Below, piece after piece: positions 1-8,523 of a stretch of 64,000 bases of DNA (within the stretch, counting starts at the first letter, position 1; the number at the start of each line of letters is the position of its first letter). Origin of the DNA: Aldersonia sp. NBC_00410. Its GTDB lineage: Bacteria; Actinomycetota; Actinomycetes; Mycobacteriales; Mycobacteriaceae. Both the position numbers and the translations under genes were made by a program. The notes under the pieces are model-generated. The model did no database searches. It had not been told where the DNA came from and saw nothing but the letters and a program-made list of their open reading frames with translations. Location: contig NZ_JAPENM010000008.1 of NCBI RefSeq assembly GCF_026342035.1, forward strand, positions 248,001-312,000. Reading direction: 5' to 3'.

Positions 1-1095
1 GAACGCGGCGAGCACGCGTTGCTGCTGCCGCGCACTGATCAACGGGCCGACGAAGGTGTCCGGCAACGCCGGGTCACCCACCGGTACCGCCGCGAACGCG
101 CTGGTCACGTCGGCCACCGCGGCATCGAACAACGATTCGTGCACGAGCACCCTGGTATTGATGGCACATCCCTGGCCGGCGTGCACGCAGGCACCGATCG
201 CACCCATCACAATCCGACTCGGGTCGGCATCGTCGAGTACGACAAGCGCGGATTTGCCACCGAGTTCGAGAAAGACACGCTTCATCGTGTCGGCGCCCTC
301 GCGCATGAGCTGCCGACCGACCGCGGTGGAGCCGGTGAACGAGACCAGGTCGACGCGCGGATCAGTGCCCAGCAGTCCGGCGACCGCATTGTCCGGTGTG
401 GGAACGACATTCACGACTCCCGGCGGGATGTCGGTGTGTTCGGCGATGAGGCGTCCGAGCCGGGTGGCATTCCACGGCGTGTTCGGGTCCGGCTTGAGCA
501 CCACGGTGTTCCCACTCGCGAGTGCCGGACCGAGCTTGTTGAGGATCACCTCGATGGGAAAGTTGGACGGGGTGATGGCGCCGACCACCCCGGCCGGTTC
601 CTTGACCACGACCCGTGCATTGCGCTCGCCGAACAACCCGCCGCCCTCGAGCGTGCGCTCCCACTCGAAATCGTCGATCAGTCGTGTCGGATAGCGCAAC
701 GCGTCGGCGAGCGGCCAGGCCAATTGCGCAGTGTCGATGGTCATCGTGGGACAGCCCACCTCGGCGATCAACTCTTCGGCCAAATCGTCGCGCTCGGCCT
801 CCAGCGCCGACTGCAGTTGCTGCAGACAACGCTTGCGCAGCTCGCGGTTGGTCGACCAGTCGGTGTCGTCGAAGGCCCGCCGGGCGGCGCCGATAGCTCG
901 CTCCATATCCGCTGGCCCGGCCGCGGCCGTGGCGCCGAGGACGAGTCCGGTCGCGGGACTCAGGTTGTCGTACCGCTGCCCGGACACCGCCTCCACCAGC
1001 TCGCCGTCGATGAGCATGCGCGCCTCGGCCCGCTCCCCCGCGCGCCGCCCCAGTTCCACACTGGCACCGCCACTATCGGTCACGACCTCGCGCAC
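1..1095 (-). CDS. Aldehyde dehydrogenase (NAD(P)+-dependent), partial
   Basis: ALDH-superfamily enzyme oxidising an aldehyde to a carboxylate, truncated by the left window edge after 365 residues. Visible motifs are ITPSNFP (174-180, Asn178 expected to hold the tetrahedral intermediate), FTGSTAVG (253-260, cofactor site), LELGG with general base Glu277, and GQGCAINTR with nucleophile Cys310. I chose GTG at 1095: it lies 2 nt beyond the TGA of the upstream acyl-CoA dehydrogenase and has a purine-rich stretch before it. It is the last visible gene of the 1-8019 operon, so it probably makes or removes an aldehyde intermediate of the same pathway. The substrate is not recognisable. Confidence 0.93.
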   Translation of the reverse strand, partial: MREVVTDSGGASVELGRRAGERAEARMLIDGELVEAVSGQRYDNLSPATGLVLGATAAAGPADMERAIGAARRAFDDTDWSTNRELRKRCLQQLQSALEAERDDLAEELIAEVGCPTMTIDTAQLAWPLADALRYPTRLIDDFEWERTLEGGGLFGERNARVVVKEPAGVVGAITPSNFPIEVILNKLGPALASGNTVVLKPDPNTPWNATRLGRLIAEHTDIPPGVVNVVPTPDNAVAGLLGTDPRVDLVSFTGSTAVGRQLMREGADTMKRVFLELGGKSALVVLDDADPSRIVMGAIGACVHAGQGCAINTRVLVHESLFDAAVADVTSAFAAVPVGDPALPDTFVGPLISARQQQRVLAAF

Positions 1096-1097
1096 AG

Positions 1098-2294
1098 TCA
1101 GCTCGCCTTCGCCTTCGGCGGTGAATAGTTCGGCCGGCCCAGACCCAGCATGTGCTGCGCGATCATATTGCGGAACACTTCGAGTGTGCCGCCGTAGATT
1201 CCACACAGCGGCGCCCAGCGGTACAGGTACTCGCTCGCACCGTCGTCGATCGCGCCGTCGGTGTAGGTGGGCAGCACCGAGGCGGAACCGAGCAGGTCCA
1301 TCAGATCCGGTGAGACATCGCGCATCGTCTGGGCGAGCGCGACCCGGCCGTACATGTGCGGCGTCGCGAGCGCGGCCTCGATTCGGGCTGCCGCGCGGCC
1401 GAGGCGGTAGGCCGCCGAGCCGTCGTCGATCAGCCGCCGACCGTCCGGACCCGGGCGCCCGGCCAGGACCGAAACGGTGTCGACCGTCGTTCCCATGAAG
1501 TTTCCCTGATGCGACATGATCGAGACATCCTGCAAACCATCGGGATTCGCGCCGGTCACTCCGTGTTCGACGTCGAGCGGGCCGCGCAGCACCGCCCAAC
1601 CGTCGTTGACCTCGCCGAGCCGGTACTTGTCGGAGATCCGGACATCGCTGTAGTAGACGATGTTGGTGCGGTCGCCGTCGACGGTCCGGATGCCCTGGAT
1701 CTCGATGCCCGGCGTGTCCAGCGGCACAAGGAACATGGTCAGGCTCTTGTGCTTGCGCTCGGCATCGGCGTCCGTGTTGGTGATGAGGAAGACGTAGCGG
1801 CAGTTGTGCGCACCGGTGGTGAACATCTTGGAGCCGTTGATAATCCAGCCGTCACCATCGGGCACCGCCCGCGTCTTGCAGGTCGCGATATCGGACCCGC
1901 CTTCGGGTTCGGTGTAGCCGAGGCAGAGCCGCACATGCCCGCTGAACACGCCGGGCATGACCTCCTCGCGGAGTTCGGGCGAGCCGTAGCGCTCAACCGA
2001 CTGCGCCACGATCGCAGTGGTTCCCCATGTCACCCACGGCACGTGGACGCGCCGCTTCTCCAGCGCCCAGAGCCGCCGCTGCAGGCGGGTGAAACCCCCC
2101 TCGGCCTCCGGCCGGTACTCGCGCTCCAGATAACCCGCGGCGCCCATCGCCACGTGCACCTCGTGGTCGAAGTTGTCGCCCGTCTCGCGGTCGCGGCGCC
2201 GGACATCGTCGGTCACATGGGTTGCGAGGAAGGTGCGGATCTCGTCGAGGAATGCCTGATCGTCGGCGGAGAGTTCGACACGTGAAAAGTCCAT
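1098..2294 (-). CDS. Acyl-CoA dehydrogenase, large (FadE-type) subunit
   Basis: Flavoprotein of 398 residues that would introduce an alpha,beta double bond into an acyl-CoA. The middle-domain segment LGYTEPEGGSDIA (125-137) and the C-terminal stretch YGGTLEVFRNMIAQHMLG match the FAD/acyl-CoA contacts of this family. It lies directly downstream of a second, shorter acyl-CoA dehydrogenase (2311-3396). In steroid-degrading actinobacteria such neighbours form alpha2-beta2 heterotetramers (established for ChsE-type enzymes), so I infer that these two are partners. Its TGA lies 2 nt from the GTG of the aldehyde dehydrogenase, which suggests translational coupling. Confidence 0.93.
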   Translation of the reverse strand: MDFSRVELSADDQAFLDEIRTFLATHVTDDVRRRDRETGDNFDHEVHVAMGAAGYLEREYRPEAEGGFTRLQRRLWALEKRRVHVPWVTWGTTAIVAQSVERYGSPELREEVMPGVFSGHVRLCLGYTEPEGGSDIATCKTRAVPDGDGWIINGSKMFTTGAHNCRYVFLITNTDADAERKHKSLTMFLVPLDTPGIEIQGIRTVDGDRTNIVYYSDVRISDKYRLGEVNDGWAVLRGPLDVEHGVTGANPDGLQDVSIMSHQGNFMGTTVDTVSVLAGRPGPDGRRLIDDGSAAYRLGRAAARIEAALATPHMYGRVALAQTMRDVSPDLMDLLGSASVLPTYTDGAIDDGASEYLYRWAPLCGIYGGTLEVFRNMIAQHMLGLGRPNYSPPKAKAS

Positions 2295-2310
2295 GCTTGA
2301 TCCTTCTGCC

Positions 2311-3396
2311 TCAGGCCCGGGCCGGGTCGTGTGCGGCGTGGTTGACGCCCTCGCGAATGTTGCGTTCGGAGATCAGCTCCGCGATCCGCAGCGCACTGGC
2401 GCCCACGTCTCCCCCGGCGAGGGGCCAGCCACGCGCCCGGACGAGGTAGGCCGACGCCGCAGACTCCTCCGAGACCCCAAGACCGCCCTGCACCTGTACC
2501 GCCATCGTGGCCGCTTTCGCGGCCTCGTCGGACATGAAAACAAATGCCGCAAGCGCCAATTCACGCCGCGCATCCGGCTCGTTGTCCAGATACCACGCCG
2601 CCTTGCGGCCGAGACTGCGGCCGCCTTCCACCGCGATGGCGATATTGGCCAGCGGGTGCGAGATGCCCTGCAACGTAGAGATCGGCACACCGAGCGTGTA
2701 ACGCGTGGTGGCGAACTCGGCCGCGATCCGCATGGTCTGCTCGATCAACCCCACGAGCGCCGATGCGGTGAGCAGGCGCCATTCGTCGAGCGCCCGCTCG
2801 TAGTGCGCCAGCACATCGGCGCCGCCGAGCACCGTCCTCGTGTCCGCCGCCGCCGGATCGACCCACGCCATCGGCAATCGGCCCAAGTTGTCGACCTTGG
2901 CCGGCCGCGTCGCAAAGCTCAAAGCAACGATCTCGTCACCGTCCCGGACGACGATGTGGTCGGCGATCGAGCCCGCCGGAATGAGCCGCTTCCCGGTCGT
3001 CACACCGAGTTGCGGAGCAAGGGCGGCGATTTCGCGACCCTGCGCGAGGGCCGACACGGTGCCGGCGTCGAAGTCGCCGACTTGGGCGAGCAGTCGCGCG
3101 GCGCAGACATGGTCGATCCACGGTACCGGCGCCATCCAACGCCCGATTTCCTCCGCAACCAAGGTCAGGTCGACCAGAGTCGCCCCATCTCCGCCGGCCG
3201 ACTCCGGGAGCGCCATCGTCGTCGCACCGGTGCCGCACAACCGTTCCCAGAGGCTCTTGTCGAAGCCCTCCGGTTCGGCGGCGCGCACCACGTCGATCGG
3301 GCAGTGTGCCGCAAAGAACTTCGCGTAGGCGGACTGCAAATCGGCCTGATCGGCCGACAGGCTGTAGTCCTCCCTACGCAATTCGTAACGGTCCAT
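2311..3396 (-). CDS. Acyl-CoA dehydrogenase, small partner subunit
   Basis: A 361-residue acyl-CoA dehydrogenase homologue starting MDRYELRRED; the open frame continues upstream but reads through the next gene, so ATG 3396 is preferred. The N-terminal helical domain, the segment MALPESAGGDG (about 61-71) and a C-terminal QVQGGLGVSEE motif are visible. It is shorter and more diverged than its neighbour at 1098-2294, as expected for the second subunit of a heteromeric dehydrogenase. Only 2 nt separate it from the amidohydrolase stop. Its precise acyl-CoA substrate is unknown; the family assignment is secure and the partnership is inferred from adjacency. Confidence 0.9.
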   Translation of the reverse strand: MDRYELRREDYSLSADQADLQSAYAKFFAAHCPIDVVRAAEPEGFDKSLWERLCGTGATTMALPESAGGDGATLVDLTLVAEEIGRWMAPVPWIDHVCAARLLAQVGDFDAGTVSALAQGREIAALAPQLGVTTGKRLIPAGSIADHIVVRDGDEIVALSFATRPAKVDNLGRLPMAWVDPAAADTRTVLGGADVLAHYERALDEWRLLTASALVGLIEQTMRIAAEFATTRYTLGVPISTLQGISHPLANIAIAVEGGRSLGRKAAWYLDNEPDARRELALAAFVFMSDEAAKAATMAVQVQGGLGVSEESAASAYLVRARGWPLAGGDVGASALRIAELISERNIREGVNHAAHDPARA

Positions 3397-3398
3397 CG

Positions 3399-4238
3399 TC
3401 ACTGCTCCTGTTCCTGCGGGGCGTCGAAGAAGAATTCCTGCGCGTTGTTGTGCAGGTAGTTGTCGAGCACCTCTGCTGGCAGATCGAGCGCTACGGCCTC
3501 GGGAATGACGCGGCGCATCCCGAGCACCGGCCAGTCCGAACCGAAGATCACCTTGCGCTGCCCGCGGGTGCGCATGTAGTGCAGCAGGCTCTCCGGCAAT
3601 CGCTTGGGCGACCATGCGGACGTCATTATGCGCAGGTTGGGGTATTTGATAAGCAGCCGAATCGCAATGTCCCACCATGGATCTGCGCCATGAATCATGC
3701 AGAGCTTCAGTTCCGGGAAGCGGACACAGACCCGGTCGAGGTGAATCGGGTTCTGCACCTCCCCGGGGATCGGCGGGCCGGGAATGCCCGTGTTCATGCA
3801 CAGTGGCAGCGCGAGTTCGGCGCATTTGGCATAGAGCGGGTAGTACACGGCGTCGCTGGGGGGATACTGCGCGTCACCCCAGAAGCTCGGCCCTACTGTG
3901 GCATACGCGACCGGCAGATCTGCGACGACGGCGGCGAGTTCGCGCATCGCTGGTACCGGGCGCAGCAGGTTCATCCCGCCCATCGCGAGCGCGAACCGGT
4001 CGGGGTGTGCCTGCACGAACTTGCGCGCCGTCACTCTCGGCGTGGACAGCGAATCCATTAGGATCGCCTTGCGCACCCCTTGTTCGTCCATCTCGTCGAG
4101 CAAGTGCGCCAGGTCCACCGGCGCGAACATCGACTTGGGACCCTTGAAGTAGTCGTCGCGCACCGCGCGCATCCAGCCGGGCTGCTCGGTCTCCCCGAAA
4201 TGGACATTGACCAGACAATCGATGACCTTGCGCGGCAT
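3399..4238 (-). CDS. Amidohydrolase-2 family protein
   Basis: A 279-residue TIM-barrel metal-dependent hydrolase/decarboxylase of the amidohydrolase_2 (ACMSD-like) family. Landmarks are the N-terminal strand KVIDCLVNVHFG, MIHGADPWWD in mid-protein and KVIFGSDWPVLG near the C-terminus, whose Asp is the usual metal ligand. The N-terminal HxH metal motif is reduced to a single His (VNVH), so metal binding or chemistry may differ from ACMSD. ATG 4238 overlaps the TGA of the acyl-CoA synthetase by one base. A second family member lies at 5928-7127 in the same operon. The reaction is not known; hydrolysis or decarboxylation of a ring-derived CoA-pathway intermediate is only a guess. Confidence 0.88.
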   Translation of the reverse strand: MPRKVIDCLVNVHFGETEQPGWMRAVRDDYFKGPKSMFAPVDLAHLLDEMDEQGVRKAILMDSLSTPRVTARKFVQAHPDRFALAMGGMNLLRPVPAMRELAAVVADLPVAYATVGPSFWGDAQYPPSDAVYYPLYAKCAELALPLCMNTGIPGPPIPGEVQNPIHLDRVCVRFPELKLCMIHGADPWWDIAIRLLIKYPNLRIMTSAWSPKRLPESLLHYMRTRGQRKVIFGSDWPVLGMRRVIPEAVALDLPAEVLDNYLHNNAQEFFFDAPQEQEQ

Positions 4239-5911
4239 CAGACCCCGACTTCCCGCGAAAGTTGCCGCACCGACCCGTCGCCCGTCGGCAGATCCGGATC
4301 GTCGCCGTCGACCACGACGCGATCGGCCGCCCAGCGATAGTCCGGTTTCCCGTTGCCGAGGCGCCGGATCTGTCCGACGAACAGCACCGCCTTGGGCACC
4401 TTGAACCCGGCGAGCCGGGACTTGCACAACTCCAACAGCGCAGCTTCATCCACGCCGTTCGTCGACCGCCGCGCTACCAACGCCACGACTTCCTGGCCCC
4501 AACGCTCGCTCGCCCGGCCGACCACCAGGGCGTCGGCCACCATCGGATGCGCCCGCAGCACGTCCTCGACCTCTTCGACGAAGACCTTCTCCCCGCCGGT
4601 GTTCACGACGAGCGAGTCTCTGCCGAGCACCCGGATGGCGCCGTCGTTCTCGACGGTGGCCCGGTCGCCGGGAATGGCGAACCGCACGCCGTCGATCACC
4701 GGGAAGGTGCGCTCGGTGGCGTCGGGATCGTTGTAGTAGCCGAGGGGAATCCGGCTCGACCGCGCGGCCCAGCCGATTTCGGTGTCCCCGGGTGCGAGGA
4801 CCCGGGTCCGATCCGCCGATACGACCGTGCCGCCGGGACGTGGTACGAACGTCTCCGCGCTCGATCCGCGCCGGCTGTTGCCGAATCCCATGCCGCCCGT
4901 TTCCGACGAGCCGTACCCGTCGATGATCGTCGCGTGCGGTATCGCTTCGAGTAGCGCCCTTTTGTGCACCGGGTTCGTGGCGGCACCACCGGTGCCGATG
5001 ACGAAAAGTCCGGACAGGTCGTAGGAGTTCGCTTGCAGTTCTCCGACAAGCGGTCCCGCGAAGGCGTCGCCGACCATCGTCATCAGGAACACCTTCTCGC
5101 GCTCTGCGGTCTCGAGTACGGTTCGGGCATCAAATTTGTGCCGATCGTCGTAGAGCACCACGGTCTGCCCGGTGAGCACACCCGCGAGTGCGGTCCACAC
5201 GCCCGCCGCATGCAGCAACGGCGAGACGGCGAACCACACCTGCCCGCCGCCGCGCGCGATGTCGCGCAGCACTTCGGCCGATGCGTGATCCGATCCCGCC
5301 ATGGCCGCGACGTACATGTCACTCTGCCGCCACAACACACCCTTCGGCCGGCCGGTAGTGCCGCCGGTGCACATCATGAGCAAATCGTCCGGAGACGTCG
5401 GAATGACCCGATCCGGGTCGCCTAGCGCGATGGCGTCGTCGAGGCTCACTGCGCCGTCGATGTCGGGTTCTTCGCTGCCATCGTCCGCCACCACCACCAG
5501 ATCGAGGTCGAGTCCGTCGAGCGCCTCGGCCACGACCGGGCCGAGCGAACGGTGGTAGACCACGCCCCTGGGACCGACATAGTCGAGGAGGTCCCGAACT
5601 TCACCGGCCGTGTAGTGGTGGTTGACGTTGACCGGAATGGCACGGGCCTTCAGGCAGCCGAGCAACACCTCGGGATAGCGGTCGTTGCGCATGATCAACG
5701 CTATCCGGTCCTGGCCGCATTCCCAATTCGCCAGGTCTTCGCGCCGGGTGTGCATCCCGAAGCCACGGTCGGCGAGAAAGTTCGCGAATCGCCTGGTGTC
5801 CGAGGCTATTTCGGCGAACGTGCGCTTTCGGTCACCGCAGACGGTCATCGTCCGATCCGGTACCGCGCCGGCAACGGCGTCGAGGATGTCGCCGAGTGTC
5901 CATTCCGTCAT
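4238..5911 (-). CDS. Acyl-CoA synthetase (AMP-forming, FadD17/FadD19-like)
   Basis: ATP-dependent acid-CoA ligase of 557 residues starting MTEWTLGDIL at ATG 5911; the frame extends upstream only as out-of-frame overlap with the next gene. Key motifs are the phosphate loop MCTGGTTGRPKGVLWR, YGSSETGGMG (A5) and the C-terminal catalytic lysine in GNGKPDYRWA. It carries the short insertion REDLANWECGQD before the first core strand, a feature I associate with actinobacterial FadD17/FadD19 ligases of sterol side-chain degradation. That family link is from memory. It is in the operon with amidohydrolases and a dehydrogenase pair, so it probably activates the carboxylated intermediate of this branch. 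Confidence 0.92.
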   Translation of the reverse strand: MTEWTLGDILDAVAGAVPDRTMTVCGDRKRTFAEIASDTRRFANFLADRGFGMHTRREDLANWECGQDRIALIMRNDRYPEVLLGCLKARAIPVNVNHHYTAGEVRDLLDYVGPRGVVYHRSLGPVVAEALDGLDLDLVVVADDGSEEPDIDGAVSLDDAIALGDPDRVIPTSPDDLLMMCTGGTTGRPKGVLWRQSDMYVAAMAGSDHASAEVLRDIARGGGQVWFAVSPLLHAAGVWTALAGVLTGQTVVLYDDRHKFDARTVLETAEREKVFLMTMVGDAFAGPLVGELQANSYDLSGLFVIGTGGAATNPVHKRALLEAIPHATIIDGYGSSETGGMGFGNSRRGSSAETFVPRPGGTVVSADRTRVLAPGDTEIGWAARSSRIPLGYYNDPDATERTFPVIDGVRFAIPGDRATVENDGAIRVLGRDSLVVNTGGEKVFVEEVEDVLRAHPMVADALVVGRASERWGQEVVALVARRSTNGVDEAALLELCKSRLAGFKVPKAVLFVGQIRRLGNGKPDYRWAADRVVVDGDDPDLPTGDGSVRQLSREVGV

Positions 5912-5927
5912 TCGCCAGTCCCCCCGC

Positions 5928-7127
5928 TCAGGCGATCGATGCGGGCGCGAGAAACTCTGTCGCGTTGTCTCGCATGACCTTTCGAATATCGCGATCATCG
6001 AGTCCGGCGAGATCCTTGACGTAGGACGTCGGATTCTCCAGGCCCTCGCCGTGCGGCCAGTCCGAGCCGAACAGGATGCGGTCGATACCGATCCGGTCGG
6101 CGAGCGCCAGCACGTCCTCCTCGTAGTAGGGCGCGACCCAGACGTTGTTGCGCAGCTCGTCGATCGGGTCGTTCGGGAAGGTCTGGGGGAATTGGTTTGC
6201 CAGCTTGTGCAGCCGCTTGGCCAGCCGGTGCACCCAATCCGATCCGTTCTCGATACTCGCGACCCGCAACGAGGGATGCCTGCGGAAAACGCCGTGCACG
6301 ATAAGCGAGGCAATGCTGTCGTGAATCGCGCGGTCGTCGACCACGATCTTGTCGAACGGGTCGACCGTGCCGAACCCCTCGAAGTTCTCCTTGCCGCCCC
6401 ACATCGCCGCGATCTTGAGATAGCCGCTGTCACCGAGATGGAAGGCCACCGGCACGTTCGCCTCCGCGAGCCGGGCCCAGACCGGATCGTGCAGCGGGTC
6501 ACCGAGGGAACGCGGCTTCGGGAAGCCGGGCACCGGAGCCGGCCGCACGTGCACCAGGCGGGCGCCGCGCTCGATCACCGAGTCGACCTCGGCCACCGCG
6601 GCTTCCGGGTCGGCGAGCGAGATCATCGGTGCGGTGAGGATGCGGTGGTCAGGACGGTCGAAGCCCCAGTCTTCGTCCAGCCACAGATTGAACGCGCGCA
6701 ACGACGCCATCGTCGCGGGGATGTCGGCCCTGAGCGCTTCCTCGACGCCGCAACCAAAGGTGGGAAACATGACGACGGTTTCGAGATCCTGCTTGTCCAC
6801 CACTGCCGCGCGTGCATCGCGGTTGTGATACTCCGGGCGCAGCTCGAGCTCTTCGACCTTCATCATGTTCGACCGGTCGTAACCCTCGGGGATCTCGCCG
6901 CGGAAGAAGGGGTCGAGGCAGCCCGGCACGATGATGGGATCGAACGTCGGATTCGGGATGAACCGATTCACCCGGTCCCCGATGATCGCCAGGGTGTGCT
7001 TGCCGTCCTTGACCATTTGCACTCCGCGCTTGCGGAATTGCTTGTCCAGGTGCCGGGTGAACGCATCGATCGGCTCGTAGTAGTGGTTGTCGACATCGAT
7101 TGCCTTGTAATCGAGTTCGGTCATCAT
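5928..7127 (-). CDS. Amidohydrolase-2 family protein
   Basis: A 399-residue member of the amidohydrolase_2 family. The N-terminus reads DYKAIDVDNHYYEP, giving one His where classical members have HxH. MFPTFGCGVEE, VAFHLGDSGY and the C-terminal ILFGSDWPHGEG with the conserved Asp are also present. MMTELD offers two adjacent ATGs (7127 and 7124); the first is used here. It is 120 residues longer than its operon paralogue at 3399-4238, so the two are not a recent duplication. It lies 16 nt upstream of the ligase gene. Actinobacterial cyclic-compound clusters often contain this type, but I cannot assign the reaction. Confidence 0.9.
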   Translation of the reverse strand: MMTELDYKAIDVDNHYYEPIDAFTRHLDKQFRKRGVQMVKDGKHTLAIIGDRVNRFIPNPTFDPIIVPGCLDPFFRGEIPEGYDRSNMMKVEELELRPEYHNRDARAAVVDKQDLETVVMFPTFGCGVEEALRADIPATMASLRAFNLWLDEDWGFDRPDHRILTAPMISLADPEAAVAEVDSVIERGARLVHVRPAPVPGFPKPRSLGDPLHDPVWARLAEANVPVAFHLGDSGYLKIAAMWGGKENFEGFGTVDPFDKIVVDDRAIHDSIASLIVHGVFRRHPSLRVASIENGSDWVHRLAKRLHKLANQFPQTFPNDPIDELRNNVWVAPYYEEDVLALADRIGIDRILFGSDWPHGEGLENPTSYVKDLAGLDDRDIRKVMRDNATEFLAPASIA

Positions 7128-7173
7128 GATCCTCCGGTTGGCACGTTGTCGGTTCGCGTCGTGGGCGGGCGCG

Positions 7174-8019
7174 TCACTCCAGCGGTGGAAAGTTCGGGCG
7201 GCGTTTCTCGAAGAATGCGGTGATCCCTTCGATGACGTCGGGCCGGGTCAACGACTCGTTCATCAACGTCTCCGCACGGGCGGTGGCTTCGCCGATGCCA
7301 CGGCCGGCGTCCCCGTACAGCTGACCCTTGATCTGTGCCAGCGAAGCCGGGGAACACTGCAGCGCAATATCTTCGGCGTACTCGAGCGCCACCGGCAGCA
7401 GTTGCTCCTGCTCGACGACGCGCTTGACGAGCCCGAGCTCGAGCGCCTCCTCGGCGAGGAAGGTACGCCCACTCAGCATCAGATCGGTGGCGACGCCCCA
7501 CCCTACGAGTCGGGGCAGAATCCACGAGATGCCGTGCTCGGCGATAAGTCCGCGGCGCGCGAAGGCGGTCGCGAACTTCGCTCCGGCGGAAGCGAATCGG
7601 ACATCGCACATCAGCGCAAGGGTCAGCCCGAAGCCGGCACAAGCCCCGTTGATGGCCGCGACGACCGGCTTGCGAAGGCGGGTCAGCGAATCCGGCACCC
7701 GGCCACCGACGAGCTCGGCGATGTCGACCGCGCCACCGTCCTCGAGCGAACCCGCAGACTCTGCGGATCCCATATCCGCGCCGGCGCAGAAGGCCTTTCC
7801 CGCACCGGTTACGAGCAGCACCCGCGCGGCGGGATCGGCGTCCGCGCGGTCGACGGCAGCATAAAAGGCGCGGGCGAGTGCCGGGCCCCAGGCGTTTCGC
7901 CGTTCCGGCCTGTTCAGGGTGAGCATCGCGACACCATTCGCCGTCACCTCATAGCGGACCGAGAGATCACCGTCGGCGACCTCGCCGGCACCGATGCCCT
8001 GACCGGACACAACACTCAT
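7174..8019 (-). CDS. Enoyl-CoA hydratase/isomerase family protein
   Basis: Crotonase-fold protein of 281 residues. MLTLNRPERRNAWGPAL marks the first strand-helix unit, AFCAGADMGSAE the first oxyanion-hole loop, and NGACAGFGLTLALMCDVRFAS the second (GFG). RRGLIAEHGISWILPRLVG carries a Glu in the usual catalytic region. ATG 8019 was chosen because upstream residues are arginine-rich and unlike the family. It is the first gene of the seven-gene minus-strand operon. Its promoter gap contains the 19-bp palindrome at 8123-8141, so repression by the divergent TetR protein is likely. Confidence 0.92.
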   Translation of the reverse strand: MSVVSGQGIGAGEVADGDLSVRYEVTANGVAMLTLNRPERRNAWGPALARAFYAAVDRADADPAARVLLVTGAGKAFCAGADMGSAESAGSLEDGGAVDIAELVGGRVPDSLTRLRKPVVAAINGACAGFGLTLALMCDVRFASAGAKFATAFARRGLIAEHGISWILPRLVGWGVATDLMLSGRTFLAEEALELGLVKRVVEQEQLLPVALEYAEDIALQCSPASLAQIKGQLYGDAGRGIGEATARAETLMNESLTRPDVIEGITAFFEKRRPNFPPLE

Positions 8020-8122
8020 CGCCGCACCGCCCGGTAGTCGGCGCGGTCGACACCGTGACCAACGCAACAGCCATACATTCCGGCGGGACCTCCTGATCCA
8101 TGGCTACTGCCCGTCAGACCTC

Positions 8123-8141
8123 TACTGTATAGCTAACGGTA
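8123..8141. promoter_or_regulatory. TetR-type operator, site A1
   Basis: TACTGTA-TAGCT-AACGGTA. The left arm matches the consensus exactly and the right arm differs from the inverted left arm at two positions. It lies 104 nt upstream of the enoyl-CoA hydratase start at 8019 and probably controls the left operon. Confidence 0.72.
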
Positions 8142-8308
8142 CTACCTTCCGCAAGGATTACGGCAGGCTGTTGCGTTCACCTTGCCCGCAGTGCGCGTGG
8201 AGGGCGTCGATCCTGGCAGCGACCCGGATTGCGCCACGGCCGAATTGCCGGACGCCGCTCGGGAACACCGCCCGAAACGAGTGCGAAACACGTCCATTCT
8301 CTCGTCTT

Positions 8309-8327
8309 TACTGTATCGTTTACAGTA
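8309..8327. promoter_or_regulatory. TetR-type operator, site A2 (perfect palindrome)
   Basis: TACTGTA-TCGTT-TACAGTA, two perfect 7-bp inverted arms around a 5-bp spacer. It is the best copy in the window and lies upstream of the TetR gene, as expected for autoregulation. Confidence 0.8.
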
Positions 8328-8523
8328 TCTGCGTGAGACGGTCCGTCGGGATACCCCCGATCGGTGCGGTCCGTACCGCGCCGATCCGCAACGGTCACGC
8401 CGGCCGGAACGCCGCCAGTAGGGTTCTCGGCGACGAGATTCACCGGCGGCGCCGGATTTCGGCACCGTCGGCCTCGACGACACTGCCGACGGGGACGGGA
8501 GAATTCACGGAGGTGGCTTGGGA

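Larger units (their letters stand above)
8020..8523. other. 504-nt divergent regulatory gap
   Basis: No convincing gene is present. The gap holds two copies of the window's 19-bp palindrome (8123-8141 and 8309-8327) and the ribosome-binding site GGAGG at 8509-8513 of the TetR gene. About 190 nt lie between the second palindrome and the TetR start; the frame of the regulator is stopped by TAG at 8419-8421, so the protein cannot begin near the operator. Confidence 0.7.

Noticed and set aside
19-1128. Plus-strand frame covering the aldehyde dehydrogenase
   Set aside because: The minus strand encodes ALDH motifs with catalytic Glu277 and Cys310; the plus-strand product has no recognisable feature.
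5912-6502. N-terminal extension of the 4238-5911 ligase
   Set aside because: The extension overlaps the amidohydrolase in another frame and is rich in Arg, Ser and Thr; MTEWTLGDIL is the normal ligase start.
8142-8483. Short frames in the divergent gap before the TetR gene
   Set aside because: Several frames in both strands are open by composition; none has a ribosome-binding site or motif.
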